Shown one piece after another: positions 16,125-24,871 of a DNA stretch of 37,488 nucleotides (its first letter is position 1; the number at the start of each line of letters is the position of its first letter). The notes beneath the pieces are model-generated. The model saw only the letters and a list, made by a program, of their open reading frames with translations. It had not been told where the DNA came from and searched no databases. Position numbers and translations under genes: made by a program. Where the stretch lies: contig MABC01000033.1 in NCBI GenBank assembly GCA_002162925.1, forward strand, positions 1 to 37,488, in the 5' to 3' direction. This stretch comes from Thalassotalea sp. 42_200_T64 (lineage in GTDB: Bacteria; Pseudomonadota; Gammaproteobacteria; Enterobacterales; Alteromonadaceae).

Positions 16125-17518
16125 TTAACGTCTTCCTAACCAGGCGATAACAAACGCTAGGCTAAATGGTATTAAGCGCTCTAGATAATCCCCAGGTGCC
16201 GATGGTAATAAACTTAACAGCACCGACAAGCTAAACCCGGTAGCGATGGCGGCAAACGCATATTTTCCATCCACCGATTTACTGATCACTTTTACTATTA
16301 ATAAAGGTCCAAAGGCAGCACCTAAGGCATTCCAGGCAAATAATACACGAGTGAAAATATCTTCGGGAATGTAGATCGCAATGAGCATCGAAATAACGCA
16401 CATCAGCACTACGGTAAACGTGAATATAGCAGGCTATTTTTGTGGTTTTTATCCTCACTAATGTCATAAGACATTGCCGAAGCGGATACCAGTAACTGAC
16501 TGTCGGCGGTTGACATGATTGCCGATAAAATTGCCGCAATCATCACGCCGGCAACCACAGGTGGAAACAGTACATTCGTCACTTCCAGTAAAGCCTGCTC
16601 GTTATTGGCAACCGGCTCAATCAGTACTTTCGCACACCAGCCGACAATGAGCATGCCGCCTATCACAATTGCCGCCCAGCAAATGGCGATTATCCTGGCT
16701 TGTTGTACCGCCTTTTGATCTCGAAGCGCCATCATCCGATTCACCACATGTGGTTGTCCCGGTTGGCCTAAGCCGATACCAAACAAGCCAATAACAAACG
16801 CCAGAGCAATTAAACCGCTATGTTCACCGGTGAGTTGCAATTGTGCGCCAGTATAAACCGATTGCATTTGTTGCCATAACTCGGAAAATCCACCCACAGC
16901 CATTAATCCCGCAATTGGCAATATCAATCCGGCCACCGCCATTAATATGCCTTGTAAGGTATCGGTAATACTTACCGCCCAAAAGCCGCCTAATAAGGTG
17001 TAAATAAGGATAATCAAGGTGCCTAATGCTATCGAGCTTTCCATAGAAACATTAAAGGTAGAGGCGAAGGTATTGCCGGCGGCTTGAAATTGCGCCGCAA
17101 TATAAAAGGTAAAGGCAAACACAATACATAAAGAGCACAGCCAGAGGATGGGTTTTTTAAACTTACCGCTGCCATGAGCGAGTAACTCAGATAAGGTAAC
17201 CGATTGTTCTTGTTTTGCCTTTTTTTGCAATCTTGGCGCTAGCCACAACCAGTTAAATACATAACCGCTGACCACAGCCGGCACCAGCCAAATAGCGGGT
17301 AACCCCATCGCGTAAGCTGCACCACTCATACCCAGTAACGTCCAGGCAGAAGAAGCACTGGCAGCAGAGCTAATCGCCGCCACCCAAGGGCCTAAGCCAC
17401 GGCCACCAATGAAGTAATCTTCGGTAGAATTGGTTTTTTGATTGGCATAAAAGCCGATACCTATCAGCACGACTTTATAAACAATAAGAGTGATCAGAAC
17501 GGTCGTGGTGTAATCCAT
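16125..17518 (-). pseudogene. Sodium:solute symporter (PutP-like), frameshifted
   Basis: A member of the SSS family (Na+/proline symporter-like), inner membrane, with about 12 helices. Residues 1-369 (16409-17518) carry TEDYFIGGRGLGPWVAA, SAASASSAWTLLG, the family signature GLGQPGQPHVVNRMMAL and AILSAIMSTADSQLLV. This frame ends prematurely at TAG (16409-16411). The missing C-terminus (VLMCVISMLIAIYIPEDIF through FVIAWLGRR) continues in the next frame to 16125. Restoring one base near 16412-16418 (CGTTTACC to CGTTTAACC) would rejoin the two halves in frame. This is either a real single-base deletion or an assembly error. The gene itself would be full family length, about 465 residues. Proline or another solute is the likely substrate. 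Confidence 0.85.
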
Positions 17519-17563
17519 AATGCCTTTATTTTAGTTATTTTTATCGAATGTTTGGCGAGAAAA

Positions 17564-17816
17564 TCCAGTGATCAGCACAAAGTGATGTCGCTGGGATGAA
17601 TCGCTTGACACTGTATAAATACCTAGTAGTCTGGTTGTGCGGCTGGGATAGTCGTAAGGGTTAAGCCCAAAGCGCAGCAGAAATTCCTTACTAAAACGAG
17701 AGTCTGTACGATAACCAAGTTCAGTTTAGGTCGGAATCTGCGAAAAAAGATTGAACAACTATTGTTGTTCAGAAGCCCTGTGATCGGCACGAAGTGACGT
17801 CGCTGGGTAGTTCACT
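17564..17816 (+). mobile_element. Decayed IS200/IS605-type relic: two hairpins flanking a tnpB 3' fragment
   Basis: Bases 17639-17772 match the 3' end of the left-edge tnpB (shared peptide pattern AGIV.RV.PK.Q.K..TKT.V, KF..G), with many changes and no upstream tnpB. They are followed at 17776-17807 by a hairpin homologous to 380-411 and the same GTAGTTCACT end (17807-17816). A second hairpin of the same family lies at 17564-17595, upstream of the fragment. The arrangement looks like an internally deleted, non-autonomous derivative with both ends, or two stacked relics. With the rest of 17519-17906 this fills the gap between the symporter and the next gene; nothing else coding is seen there. 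Confidence 0.75.
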
Positions 17817-17906
17817 TTGCAATTATGGCAACAGCGTAGCAATTTAAGCAAGTAATTGATCAGAGCTTTGTTTAATACCATTAATCTGCATAAGTATATA
17901 ATAAGC

Positions 17907-18608
17907 TTATGCTATCTTTTCCATTCGTCGTGTCTCTGCGGCTGCACTTATGTTCACCCAGCGAAATAAAAACATAATGATTAATTTGGTGATGCCACTC
18001 ACTATGGCCAGTGTTAATAGTGGCCAGCCATCATTAAGCCCCATGCTTAGTGCAAACGCTATGGTTGAGATGTCCATCATCAGAATGAACTGACTCATCC
18101 GCAAGTCGATAGCGCCGGTTTTGCCGGAACGGATGATCAGCATAATTTGATGATAATAACCCTGGGCAATCAACAAGGTGACCACAACGATTAAGGTCGT
18201 TGACAGCAATCGGCTTTCATCGCTATAACTATTCCCTATGCTAAGCCCTGCGCAGCCGAAGATGAAAATCACTATCACTATCGCGATGGCAATACAAATC
18301 ATCGAGGCTTTGTTGCGTCGATCACGCCAAATTTCAAACAATATCAGGCCGACCAATATTGAAGCAATCAGCCTGGGCCAGACGATATAATGGTTGAATG
18401 GCTCAAGACTGTAGCCATAGACAAAAAACGAAAAATAAGCGAGAAAACTCACCGAAAACTGGTTTAAGGAGAGCAATTCTGCGGCATTATGCTTAGTGGC
18501 AGCACATTGCTTTCTGCGCCATATTTTTCGTAACTGTGACAGTACGCCAAGCAGGCTGATAAAAATAAACAGGGTGTTGATAGAGCCAAAGGTGTTGTAT
18601 GAATTCAT
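17907..18608 (-). CDS. Polytopic membrane protein with two PQ-loop/SWEET-like repeats
   Basis: A protein of about 233 residues with seven predicted hydrophobic segments. Each half shows the PQ-loop pattern of a helix with Q-x-x-K/R, a basic loop, a Leu-Ser-type turn, a helix ending in a Tyr-Gly-like site, and a third helix. First half: LLGVLSQLRKIWRRK, then LLSLNQFSVSFLAYFSFFVYG. Second half: AQGYYHQIMLIIRSGK, then IDLRMSQFILMMDISTIAF. The canonical Pro-Gln pair is not kept. Such proteins carry sugars, amino acids or cofactors; no substrate can be named. The start is uncertain: ATG 18608 is chosen, while TTG 18641 (AGG upstream) would add 11 residues. It stands alone, upstream of a relic-filled gap. 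Confidence 0.6.
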   Translation of the reverse strand: MNSYNTFGSINTLFIFISLLGVLSQLRKIWRRKQCAATKHNAAELLSLNQFSVSFLAYFSFFVYGYSLEPFNHYIVWPRLIASILVGLILFEIWRDRRNKASMICIAIAIVIVIFIFGCAGLSIGNSYSDESRLLSTTLIVVVTLLIAQGYYHQIMLIIRSGKTGAIDLRMSQFILMMDISTIAFALSMGLNDGWPLLTLAIVSGITKLIIMFLFRWVNISAAAETRRMEKIA

Positions 18609-18754
18609 TGAAGTATTTTTCACGACGTTGATTGTCGGCAATTATGCCTAAATACATAGGGTTTAATCATTTAATTGATGAATGTTAACTATAATTTTCG
18701 ACAATATTAGGTTTGCAATTGAATTTAAACGTCTTAGGTCTGGTCTCGAAACCA

Positions 18755-20011
18755 TTAGCACTGGATTTTCGGGATGTCGCACCATTTCGTGGTATAACTT
18801 GGTGATAAATGTTGACGCTTCATTTGCCAACGTTGTTGTTTGCCTTCGCTGGCTAATTGCAATGTGCCTTGCCCATAGCGCTTGTTGATGATGTCATAAC
18901 AACTCATCAGTGCTTTATTTTCTGTACTTTTGGCAAATAAATCCGGTTGTTGAAACTGACTGCTCGCCAACTCAATGGCGCCAACGCCACAGCGATAAAA
19001 TAGCACGCCTGGCAAATAGATCTGGGCCACTGTGTGGTCAACCGCACTTGCTATGGTTAAGGTATTTTGTGTGGCTTGCGGAAATTCGACGATAATGGAT
19101 TTTTTGTAATAGCCATCTTGATGCGGTGAGCTTGAGGCAAACACAACTAAGCGTTTCAGCAAAGAATGTTGTTGGCGAACTTTACGGGCAACAATGCTGG
19201 CGTGACTGACTAATGCCGCTGCCAATGTACTCTGGTTGGTGATACGTTGGCCAAAGCTGCGGGTTGAAAATATTTCTTGTTTTGGCTCTCGCACCTCATC
19301 CCAGGTTAAACAGGCAATACCGTTAAGCTCATTGACGGTGCGCTCTACCACCACACTAAATTGTTTGCGCATGCTTTTTGCGTTTTGACTGGCCAAATCA
19401 AGCGCGGTATGAATGCCGATAATGTTGAGCTTACTGGCTAGCTTTGCGCCAATACCCCAAACGTCAGAGACTTTCATTTGCGCTAAAATATACTTGCGAC
19501 TTTGTTCGCTGTCGATCACCGCGACACCATTAAAACCCTGCAGCTTTTTGGCCGCGTGGTTTGCCGCTTTCGCTAAGGTTGGGGTATTGGCGATGCCAAC
19601 ACCTACGGGCAGCTTGGTTTCTCGCCATACGGCTTTGCGTATTTTTTGCCCGTATTGATGCCAGTCGTCGATGAGTTTGCTGTAATGCTTAAATTGCAAA
19701 AATGATTCGTCAATAGAGTAGATGTGCTGGTTATCACAAAACCTGGCGACCACATTCATCATCCGATCACTCAAATCGGCATATAGCTCATAATTGGACG
19801 AGCGGATCACCACCTGATGTCTGGCTAAATACTGTTTGATTTTAAAATAGGGGCCAAACTTTGGAATGTTGAGCTTTCGGGCTATAGGACAAACCGCACA
19901 AATACAGCCATCGTTATTGGTTAACACCACCACAGGTTTGTTGCGAATGCTGGGGTCAAACACCTTTTCTGCGGAAGCATAAAACGATACCGCATCCACT
20001 AATGCATACAT
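18755..20011 (-). CDS. umuC: DNA polymerase V catalytic subunit UmuC
   Basis: A Y-family translesion polymerase of 418 residues, the normal length. The catalytic acids are D6 (MYALVDAVSFYASAEKVF) and D101/E102 (YSIDESFLQF), matching E. coli UmuC numbering. The steric region TNNDGCICAVCPIARKL, the helix-hairpin-helix VWGIGAKLASKLNIIGI and the little finger domain follow, with a UmuC-specific C-terminal extension containing IINKRYGQGTLQLASEG. It overlaps umuD by 13 bases, so translation is coupled. With UmuD' it forms Pol V for SOS mutagenesis. Control is from the LexA box at 20426. Confidence 0.95.
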   Translation of the reverse strand: MYALVDAVSFYASAEKVFDPSIRNKPVVVLTNNDGCICAVCPIARKLNIPKFGPYFKIKQYLARHQVVIRSSNYELYADLSDRMMNVVARFCDNQHIYSIDESFLQFKHYSKLIDDWHQYGQKIRKAVWRETKLPVGVGIANTPTLAKAANHAAKKLQGFNGVAVIDSEQSRKYILAQMKVSDVWGIGAKLASKLNIIGIHTALDLASQNAKSMRKQFSVVVERTVNELNGIACLTWDEVREPKQEIFSTRSFGQRITNQSTLAAALVSHASIVARKVRQQHSLLKRLVVFASSSPHQDGYYKKSIIVEFPQATQNTLTIASAVDHTVAQIYLPGVLFYRCGVGAIELASSQFQQPDLFAKSTENKALMSCYDIINKRYGQGTLQLASEGKQQRWQMKRQHLSPSYTTKWCDIPKIQC

Positions 20012-20412
20012 GCGGACAATTCACGTATTGGTTTGAAGATACGAATGGTGCGAGTCACTACGCCTTCAATTTGAAAGTCATCTTCGGCACTGATCACCAC
20101 CGGCTTAAATTGTGTTGAGGCCGATAACAATTGCGCATGCGTTTTGTCGATGATTTTGCAAACGAAGCAACCATTATAATTGGCGACAATAACATCGCCC
20201 TGACTGACATCTCTGGCCCTATCCACCAATAATAAATCGCCATCAAAAATACCAACATCTTGCATCGACTGCCCAGCTGCAAGGCCAATAAAGGTGGCAT
20301 TGGGGTTTTCAATCAGCAAACTATCGAGTGATAAATTAAGCTCTTTGTATTCAGCCGCGGGGGATTCAAAACCGGTGATGCCCGCCTGAGCGTAAATGGG
20401 GATAACTTTCAT
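19999..20412 (-). CDS. umuD: UmuD, self-cleaving Pol V subunit
   Basis: 137 residues from ATG 20412 (MKVIPIYAQAGITGF). The frame is open to 20460, but that would run through the LexA box, so the shorter start is chosen. The S24 peptidase dyad is S49 (AAGQSMQDVGI) and K86 (CFVCKII), with the same 37-residue spacing as E. coli S60/K97. The likely cleavage site is A10-G11 (YAQAG), giving UmuD'. The N-terminal arm is shorter than in E. coli (139 residues in total there). It is first in the umuDC operon. Confidence 0.92.
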   Translation of the reverse strand: MKVIPIYAQAGITGFESPAAEYKELNLSLDSLLIENPNATFIGLAAGQSMQDVGIFDGDLLLVDRARDVSQGDVIVANYNGCFVCKIIDKTHAQLLSASTQFKPVVISAEDDFQIEGVVTRTIRIFKPIRELSACMH

Positions 20413-20420
20413 AAAACAAC

Positions 20421-20450
20421 AACTATACTGTATGTTTTTACAGTATAGTT
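20421..20450 (-). promoter_or_regulatory. LexA (SOS) box of umuDC
   Basis: CTGTATGTTTTTACAG (20428-20443) matches the gammaproteobacterial LexA consensus CTGT-N8-ACAG, and the palindrome extends outward with AACTATA/TATAGTT to 20421-20450. It ends 8 bases above the umuD start codon, so LexA would block transcription there. Confidence 0.92.
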
Positions 20451-20502
20451 GTCGCAACAAATAAAAGCAATTTAGATCGCTGCCTTACAATACCAATAGA
20501 AA

Positions 20503-20850
20503 TTATTTTTCAGCAGCAACCACAGAAATTTCTACCAGTAGGGCTTCTCTGGCCATACTCGCTTGTACACAGGCTCGGGCGGGGGCAAAACCTGCCGGCA
20601 CCCAGTTATCCCAAACCTCATTCATGGCTTTGAAATCATCCATGGTTTTAATGTAAATAGTGGCCGATAAGATATGCTCTCTATCACTGCCCGCTTGCAG
20701 TAACAGGGCATCGACTTTATCTAACATGGTTTGGGTTTGCTCAGTAATGCCTTGCTCGGCATCTTTGCATACCTGACCACATAAATAGATAGTGCCATTA
20801 TGCTTTACGATGCGGCTCATTCGTTGCTTGGTGTCAATACGTTCAATCAT
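20503..20850 (-). CDS. RidA/YjgF-family enamine-imine deaminase-like protein
   Basis: 115 residues, the typical subunit size of trimeric RidA-family proteins, which hydrolyse reactive enamine/imine intermediates in the cytoplasm. It shows [20 protein letters not shown], the mid-region [14 protein letters not shown] and the active-site strand with Arg ([13 protein letters not shown]), ending [12 protein letters not shown]. The conserved Glu (VEIS) and Arg are kept. It begins with AAGG 6 bases before ATG. It may belong to a subfamily other than canonical RidA, since the N-terminus ([18 protein letters not shown]) differs. It is divergent from the TonB-like gene. Confidence 0.88.
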   Translation of the reverse strand: MIERIDTKQRMSRIVKHNGTIYLCGQVCKDAEQGITEQTQTMLDKVDALLLQAGSDREHILSATIYIKTMDDFKAMNEVWDNWVPAGFAPARACVQASMAREALLVEISVVAAEK

Positions 20851-20958
20851 TAGTTACCTTCAGTTTCATAAATCAGTTTAATCAATTTTATTCGGTTACA
20901 TTCTAACGGTTTTCCAGTAAAGTAATAGCAATTATCAGCAAAAATAAATGGAATTAGA

Positions 20959-22041
20959 ATGCACAATATAAGCCTGATTTTAGTACTCGCTATGTTAAGT
21001 GCTGGCCAAACGGCGAATGCCAGCGATGGTGCAACTGATGCTACAGCCAAACACTTAACGACAATTACTGTTGCCACCCCGATTGAGCGCAAAGAGCCTA
21101 AATATCCTAAACGTGAAGCCAGAAACCGCAGGGAAGGCTGGGTTCAACTCAGTTTTGTGGTGGAAAAAGATGGCAGTGTATCCAGCCCCATTATCGAAAA
21201 TTCGTCAGGAAGTCGAAGCTTTGAAAAAGCCGCCAAACGTGCCGTAAAGCAATGGAAATACGAGCCTGCGGTGGAGAATGGCGAACCTATTCAGCAATGT
21301 TTGACCACGGTGCAATTGGATTTTAGGCTGTCTAAGGGCGGGGTTGATTCGGTAAGTAGCCGATTTAACTCAATTTATCAGGACGTGACCAAGAAAATAC
21401 AAGCCAAAGACGTTGAAAACATAGATAAACAATTCATCGCTTTAAAAAAACAAAGCAATGTTACCGGTGAACGGATGCGTTATGCGCTGGCAAGAGGTCA
21501 TTATGCAGGTCTGATAGAAAATCATAAGTTACAACGAAAAAGTTATTCAAGAGCATTGCATGAAGGTAAGGGCTTACTGAAAGACGATTACAAGCTTAGC
21601 TTATTGAAACAAATCCATTATTTGGATCTTGAATTTAATGATTTAACTAGCGCGATAGATACGGCGCAGAAAATTATTTAACTGTCTGATGATGAGAGTG
21701 TACAAGGTAAATATAAGACACAATTGCAGATCATTGATGATTTCATCAACAGTGATAAAAATATCGTTATCGATGCCGATCTCGAGCAAAATGAAAGTTG
21801 GCATTATGAATTATTACGCAATGAATTTTCGATTGCCAAAATTCAAGGGAAATTGCATAAATTAGAAGTGAGATGTGCGAATAAAAGGCATGTTTTCACC
21901 ATAGAAGAAGACAATGTGTGGAAAGTGCCGCAAAGCTGGCAAGGCTGTAGTGTCTATATCATGGGGGATGATCATAGCAAGTTTAAATTCATCGAACACG
22001 GCAAACAACAACCCGCAGATACGGTAAGCGCCAGTCTATAA
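20959..22041 (+). pseudogene. TonB-like periplasmic protein interrupted by one in-frame stop
   Basis: One continuous frame of 361 codons with a single internal TAA at 21679-21681. Before it are 240 residues: a signal peptide (HNISLILVLAMLSAG), then a TonB C-terminal-type domain (KEPKYPKREARNRREGWVQL, FVVEKDGSVSSPIIENSSGS, AVKQWKYEPAVENGEPIQQ) and helical repeats. After it, in the same frame, are 119 residues (LSDDESVQGKYKTQLQIIDD and onward) with a beta-rich end (LEVRCANKRHVFTI, VWKVPQSWQGCSVYIMGDD). This matches longer TonB-like proteins of Alteromonadales in which both parts are one chain. A C-to-T change from CAA would explain the stop. Readthrough, a truncated functional form or an assembly error are alternatives. 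Confidence 0.8.
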
Positions 22042-22090
22042 TCCACCTCATTTCGTTCAACCTATTCTAGGACGAGACATAAAAACTAAA

Positions 22091-22116
22091 AAGGCATTGA
22101 GTTCAGTCAATGCCTT
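22091..22116 (-). terminator. Terminator of the beta-barrel gene
   Basis: A 10-bp stem (AAGGCATTGA / TCAATGCCTT) around 6 bases, followed on the minus strand by TTTTTAGTTTTT. It lies 31 bases beyond the stop of the minus-strand gene at 22148 and about 50 beyond the convergent TonB-like gene. Confidence 0.8.
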
Positions 22117-22147
22117 GTACCAATTCATGGCAATTGCATTAATACAA

Positions 22148-22963
22148 CTATAATCGCCAAATCAGGTTCAAATCGATTACCAGCCCATCTTCATTGGGTT
22201 CAATGTATTTTTGTATGCGACTATAAACTGAAAAACTATCCGTTACTCGCCAGGTGTACGCCGTATCTACACTAAATAAATCGCGATCTGAGCGCCTGAA
22301 GTATCGCGCACCAACGCTCCATGCCTGAGTGAAATAGCAGTCAGAATTCAACAAAATTGAATTTGAGGAGTTGTTAAAATCATAATTAAGACCATCACGT
22401 TCACTTTCATAACTGCTTCTGGCATGTTCTAAACGAGCGCTAAAGTGAACCCCTTGCGTATGCTCTAAAGGCAAAAATGTTTTCGCAATTAGGCTAAAAT
22501 TGTTCAAGTCTAATTCCGAGTTTGAATGTGAATTATTGCCGTAGGTGTATTCACCATAAATGGAGGTTGTACTATTTAAAAAATAGCCTCCTTGTACGGT
22601 GTAAAAGTTATCGTCGGAATGTGAATTATCGATCGCTTCCACCGCGCCGCCGACAAACCATTTGCTATCGTCGACATAGCGACCATCAATGACGAACCGT
22701 GAATAATCATCAAAGGTTAAGTAGTTACCACCTACGTTTGAGCTTTGAGCGAGAAAACTGCTTAATTGGTAGGGCACGGTTTGTTGGTCAACCGCGGTAA
22801 AATAATAACGATAATTAGCGCTTAAAAAACCATCATCGACATCATCGGTACTTGCGCTGGTGCCCACGCCAAATTGGTGTTGATAGCTATCATTATTTAC
22901 GGCACAAGCTGAAAAACTGCTAAGTAGACTGGTAAAGGCAACTAATGGTACGGTTAATTTCAT
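22148..22963 (-). CDS. Outer-membrane beta-barrel protein (putative porin)
   Basis: 271 residues with a signal peptide (KLTVPLVAFTSLLSSFSACA). The cleavage area contains a Cys (SACAVNN), so a lipoprotein is conceivable but less likely. The mature part is a run of amphipathic strands with aromatic girdle residues (FLSANYRYYFTAV, FYTVQGGYFLNSTTSIYGEYTYG, VGARYFRR) and ends in a C-terminal aromatic/hydrophobic strand (VIDLNLIWRL), typical of barrels inserted by Bam. About 12-14 strands are estimated. AAGGA lies 6 bases before ATG. The substrate or role is unknown. Confidence 0.75.
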   Translation of the reverse strand: MKLTVPLVAFTSLLSSFSACAVNNDSYQHQFGVGTSASTDDVDDGFLSANYRYYFTAVDQQTVPYQLSSFLAQSSNVGGNYLTFDDYSRFVIDGRYVDDSKWFVGGAVEAIDNSHSDDNFYTVQGGYFLNSTTSIYGEYTYGNNSHSNSELDLNNFSLIAKTFLPLEHTQGVHFSARLEHARSSYESERDGLNYDFNNSSNSILLNSDCYFTQAWSVGARYFRRSDRDLFSVDTAYTWRVTDSFSVYSRIQKYIEPNEDGLVIDLNLIWRL

Positions 22964-23106
22964 AAAAATCCTTTTAAATTAGTATATTAGATCCTGTGAG
23001 CGAGTATATCTAACTAAGCAAATTTTGCCAATAAAGTTTCTTTTAACCTATACTTAAACCTTAAACCTTAAACCTTAAAGCACAGTATGTTCATTGGCGG
23101 ATAATT

Positions 23107-23367
23107 ATGACTAAACCAATTGTTGCGGACAATAAACCTAAAAAAATGAGCCTTAGTAAGGGCCAAGACTATTTCTTTTGCACCTGTGGGAAATCTTCCA
23201 AACAACCGTTTTGTGATGGTTCTCATAAAGGCTCAGAGTTTCTGCCGAAAGCTTTTACCGCGGCAGAAAGCGGAGAGGCTTTTCTTTGTGCTTGCAAGCA
23301 TAGTGCTAACACGCCATTTTGTGACGGCACTCATAAACAATTTTCGAGCGATGAGATTGGTAAATAA
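23107..23367 (+). CDS. Double CDGSH iron-sulfur domain protein
   Basis: 86 residues with two CDGSH-type [2Fe-2S] sites of three Cys and one His: C25, C27, C36, H40 (CTCGKSSKQPFCDGSH) and C61, C63, C72, H76 (CACKHSANTPFCDGTH). This is the bacterial miner2-like arrangement with a tandem domain in one chain. The clusters are redox-active and labile; in mitochondria relatives act in iron and redox balance. No signal peptide, so cytoplasmic. It stands alone. A short 7-bp tandem repeat (CTTAAAC, about 23050-23078) lies upstream. Confidence 0.92.
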   Translation: MTKPIVADNKPKKMSLSKGQDYFFCTCGKSSKQPFCDGSHKGSEFLPKAFTAAESGEAFLCACKHSANTPFCDGTHKQFSSDEIGK

Positions 23368-23454
23368 CCTGAACCCGTGAAGGGGATGGCAAACAATGGG
23401 TTGGGACATTGCTTGCCATCATTGGAACTCAGTTTATATCCTCGTCACCGTTTA

Positions 23455-23732
23455 ATACCAAGTCCGATAATTTATTGACCATATAGCGAGAATTAAAAGG
23501 TTTATATACAAGGCATTGATTGCAAAGAAGGGTTGTTCCCTTGTTAAAATCAATAACGCAGTAGATAAGCCTTTTAAACTCGCCCTGCGGGAGCTTGAAA
23601 GAGTCGAGATAACTGCTCAAAATTTGTTTTATATAGAATGACTATATCAAAACAAATTTCGATTGTTCTCCCACCTCTTTCAAGCTCTAAATTGACCAAT
23701 AAATTGACCAATAAATTGTCGGAATTGGTATA
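23455..23732. mobile_element. MITE-like element with about 28-bp terminal inverted repeats
   Basis: The left end (from 23455, ATACCAAGTCCGATAATTTA) and the right end (to 23732) are inverted copies over about 28 bases with a few mismatches. The right end also has the 12-base unit AAATTGACCAAT twice in tandem (about 23689-23712). The interior has no credible gene. This element fills most of the gap 23368-23758 and has different ends from the one at 4987. Confidence 0.75.
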
Positions 23733-23758
23733 GGATGCGGGTTACAGAATGTTTGAGC

Positions 23759-24838
23759 TTACTTCACCATCAACAAGGTTAATTCAAGATCGAGCACAAC
23801 GTCGCTATGGTATTTTTTTCGGCCACTGGCATTATCAAATAAATATTCCATTTGCTCGGGGCTGTTGTTTTTAATGCCCAGCATATTCACCTTAACCAGC
23901 GCCAGATCATCACGGTTAGGGGCATCGGTGATCTCTAGTATCGTGCTTTGTGCATAAATGGTATCGCCAGCAAATGACGGATTACAGTGGCTGCCACTAT
24001 GAATCGCGCTTAACCAGATGCTATTGCCTAAACCGTTGTAACTCAATGCCCGACAAAGCGAGATAATATGGCCACCATAAACCAGACGTTTGCCATGTTT
24101 CGAATCATCCATCAGGTGTTGATCAAAATGCACTCGTGCATTATTTTGATAGAGGCGAGTGGCAAGCGAGTGATCGGAATCGTTAATGGTAATACCGTCG
24201 CGGTGAAACAAGGTATCGCCAACATTAAAATCACCGACTTTAAATTGATTATCTGAAACGTGATCTTGCCAGTTCGTCAATGTTAGTTGCTCAGGTATGA
24301 CTTGCAACTGCGGACTTACCTGCTGAGCTAGTGTTGGCAATTGTGGCGCAGCGCATGGTGTTGTGACATCTTTTTTATGCACCATGACCCAACGCTTAAA
24401 GCTCAACACTTGCTGGTTATTCTGGTTTACCGCGGTGGAGTGCACGTACACCACACCCGTTTTGCCGTTGGAGTTTTCTTTCAGACCAATGACTTCGCTG
24501 CTAACCGATATGGTGTCACCAGCAAATGCAGGGCGCTTAAAGATCACTTCGGCATAACCCAGGTTGGCGACCGCATTCAGCGATACATCATTCACGGTTT
24601 TACCAAAAGCGATATGGAATAACAAAAAATTATCCACCGGCATGGCGGCAAAACCGGCGTTTTCGGCTACCGTTTTCGCGCAATGCAATGCAAAGCGCGA
24701 ACCGGTTAGCGCGGTATACAAAGTACAATCCGCTTCGGTGATCGTTCGTGGCACGCCATGGTTTAATACTTGCGCCAGCTGAAAATCTTCAAAATAAAAA
24801 CCTTCAGGCGTGGGCAAATAATTTGCTTGTGTTGTCAT
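23759..24838 (-). CDS. mch: Mesaconyl-CoA hydratase (beta-methylmalyl-CoA dehydratase), double hotdog
   Basis: 359 residues, two MaoC-type hotdog domains. It matches the Mch/MeaC family closely along its length: GFYFEDFQLAQ, PRTITEADCTLYTALTGSRF, LLFHIAFGKTVNDVSLNAVA, KTGVVYVHSTAVNQ in the first half, and ATRLYQNNARVHFDQHL, RLVYGGHIISLCRALSYNGL, NPSFAGDTIYAQSTIL in the second. Family enzymes interconvert mesaconyl-CoA and beta-methylmalyl-CoA (ethylmalonyl-CoA pathway, 3-hydroxypropionate cycle); some relatives hydrate other branched enoyl-CoAs. Here there is no crotonyl-CoA carboxylase or mutase nearby; instead it is the last gene of an operon with an acyl-CoA synthetase and CitE-like lyases. 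Gap to the preceding lyase is 33 bases. Confidence 0.85.
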   Translation of the reverse strand: MTTQANYLPTPEGFYFEDFQLAQVLNHGVPRTITEADCTLYTALTGSRFALHCAKTVAENAGFAAMPVDNFLLFHIAFGKTVNDVSLNAVANLGYAEVIFKRPAFAGDTISVSSEVIGLKENSNGKTGVVYVHSTAVNQNNQQVLSFKRWVMVHKKDVTTPCAAPQLPTLAQQVSPQLQVIPEQLTLTNWQDHVSDNQFKVGDFNVGDTLFHRDGITINDSDHSLATRLYQNNARVHFDQHLMDDSKHGKRLVYGGHIISLCRALSYNGLGNSIWLSAIHSGSHCNPSFAGDTIYAQSTILEITDAPNRDDLALVKVNMLGIKNNSPEQMEYLFDNASGRKKYHSDVVLDLELTLLMVK

Positions 24839-24871
24839 TGCTTACAATACCTTTAAATTATATTAATTTAA

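Noticed and set aside
23429..23620. 63-residue minus-strand frame
   Set aside because: It starts inside the second MITE and has no homology I can recognise.
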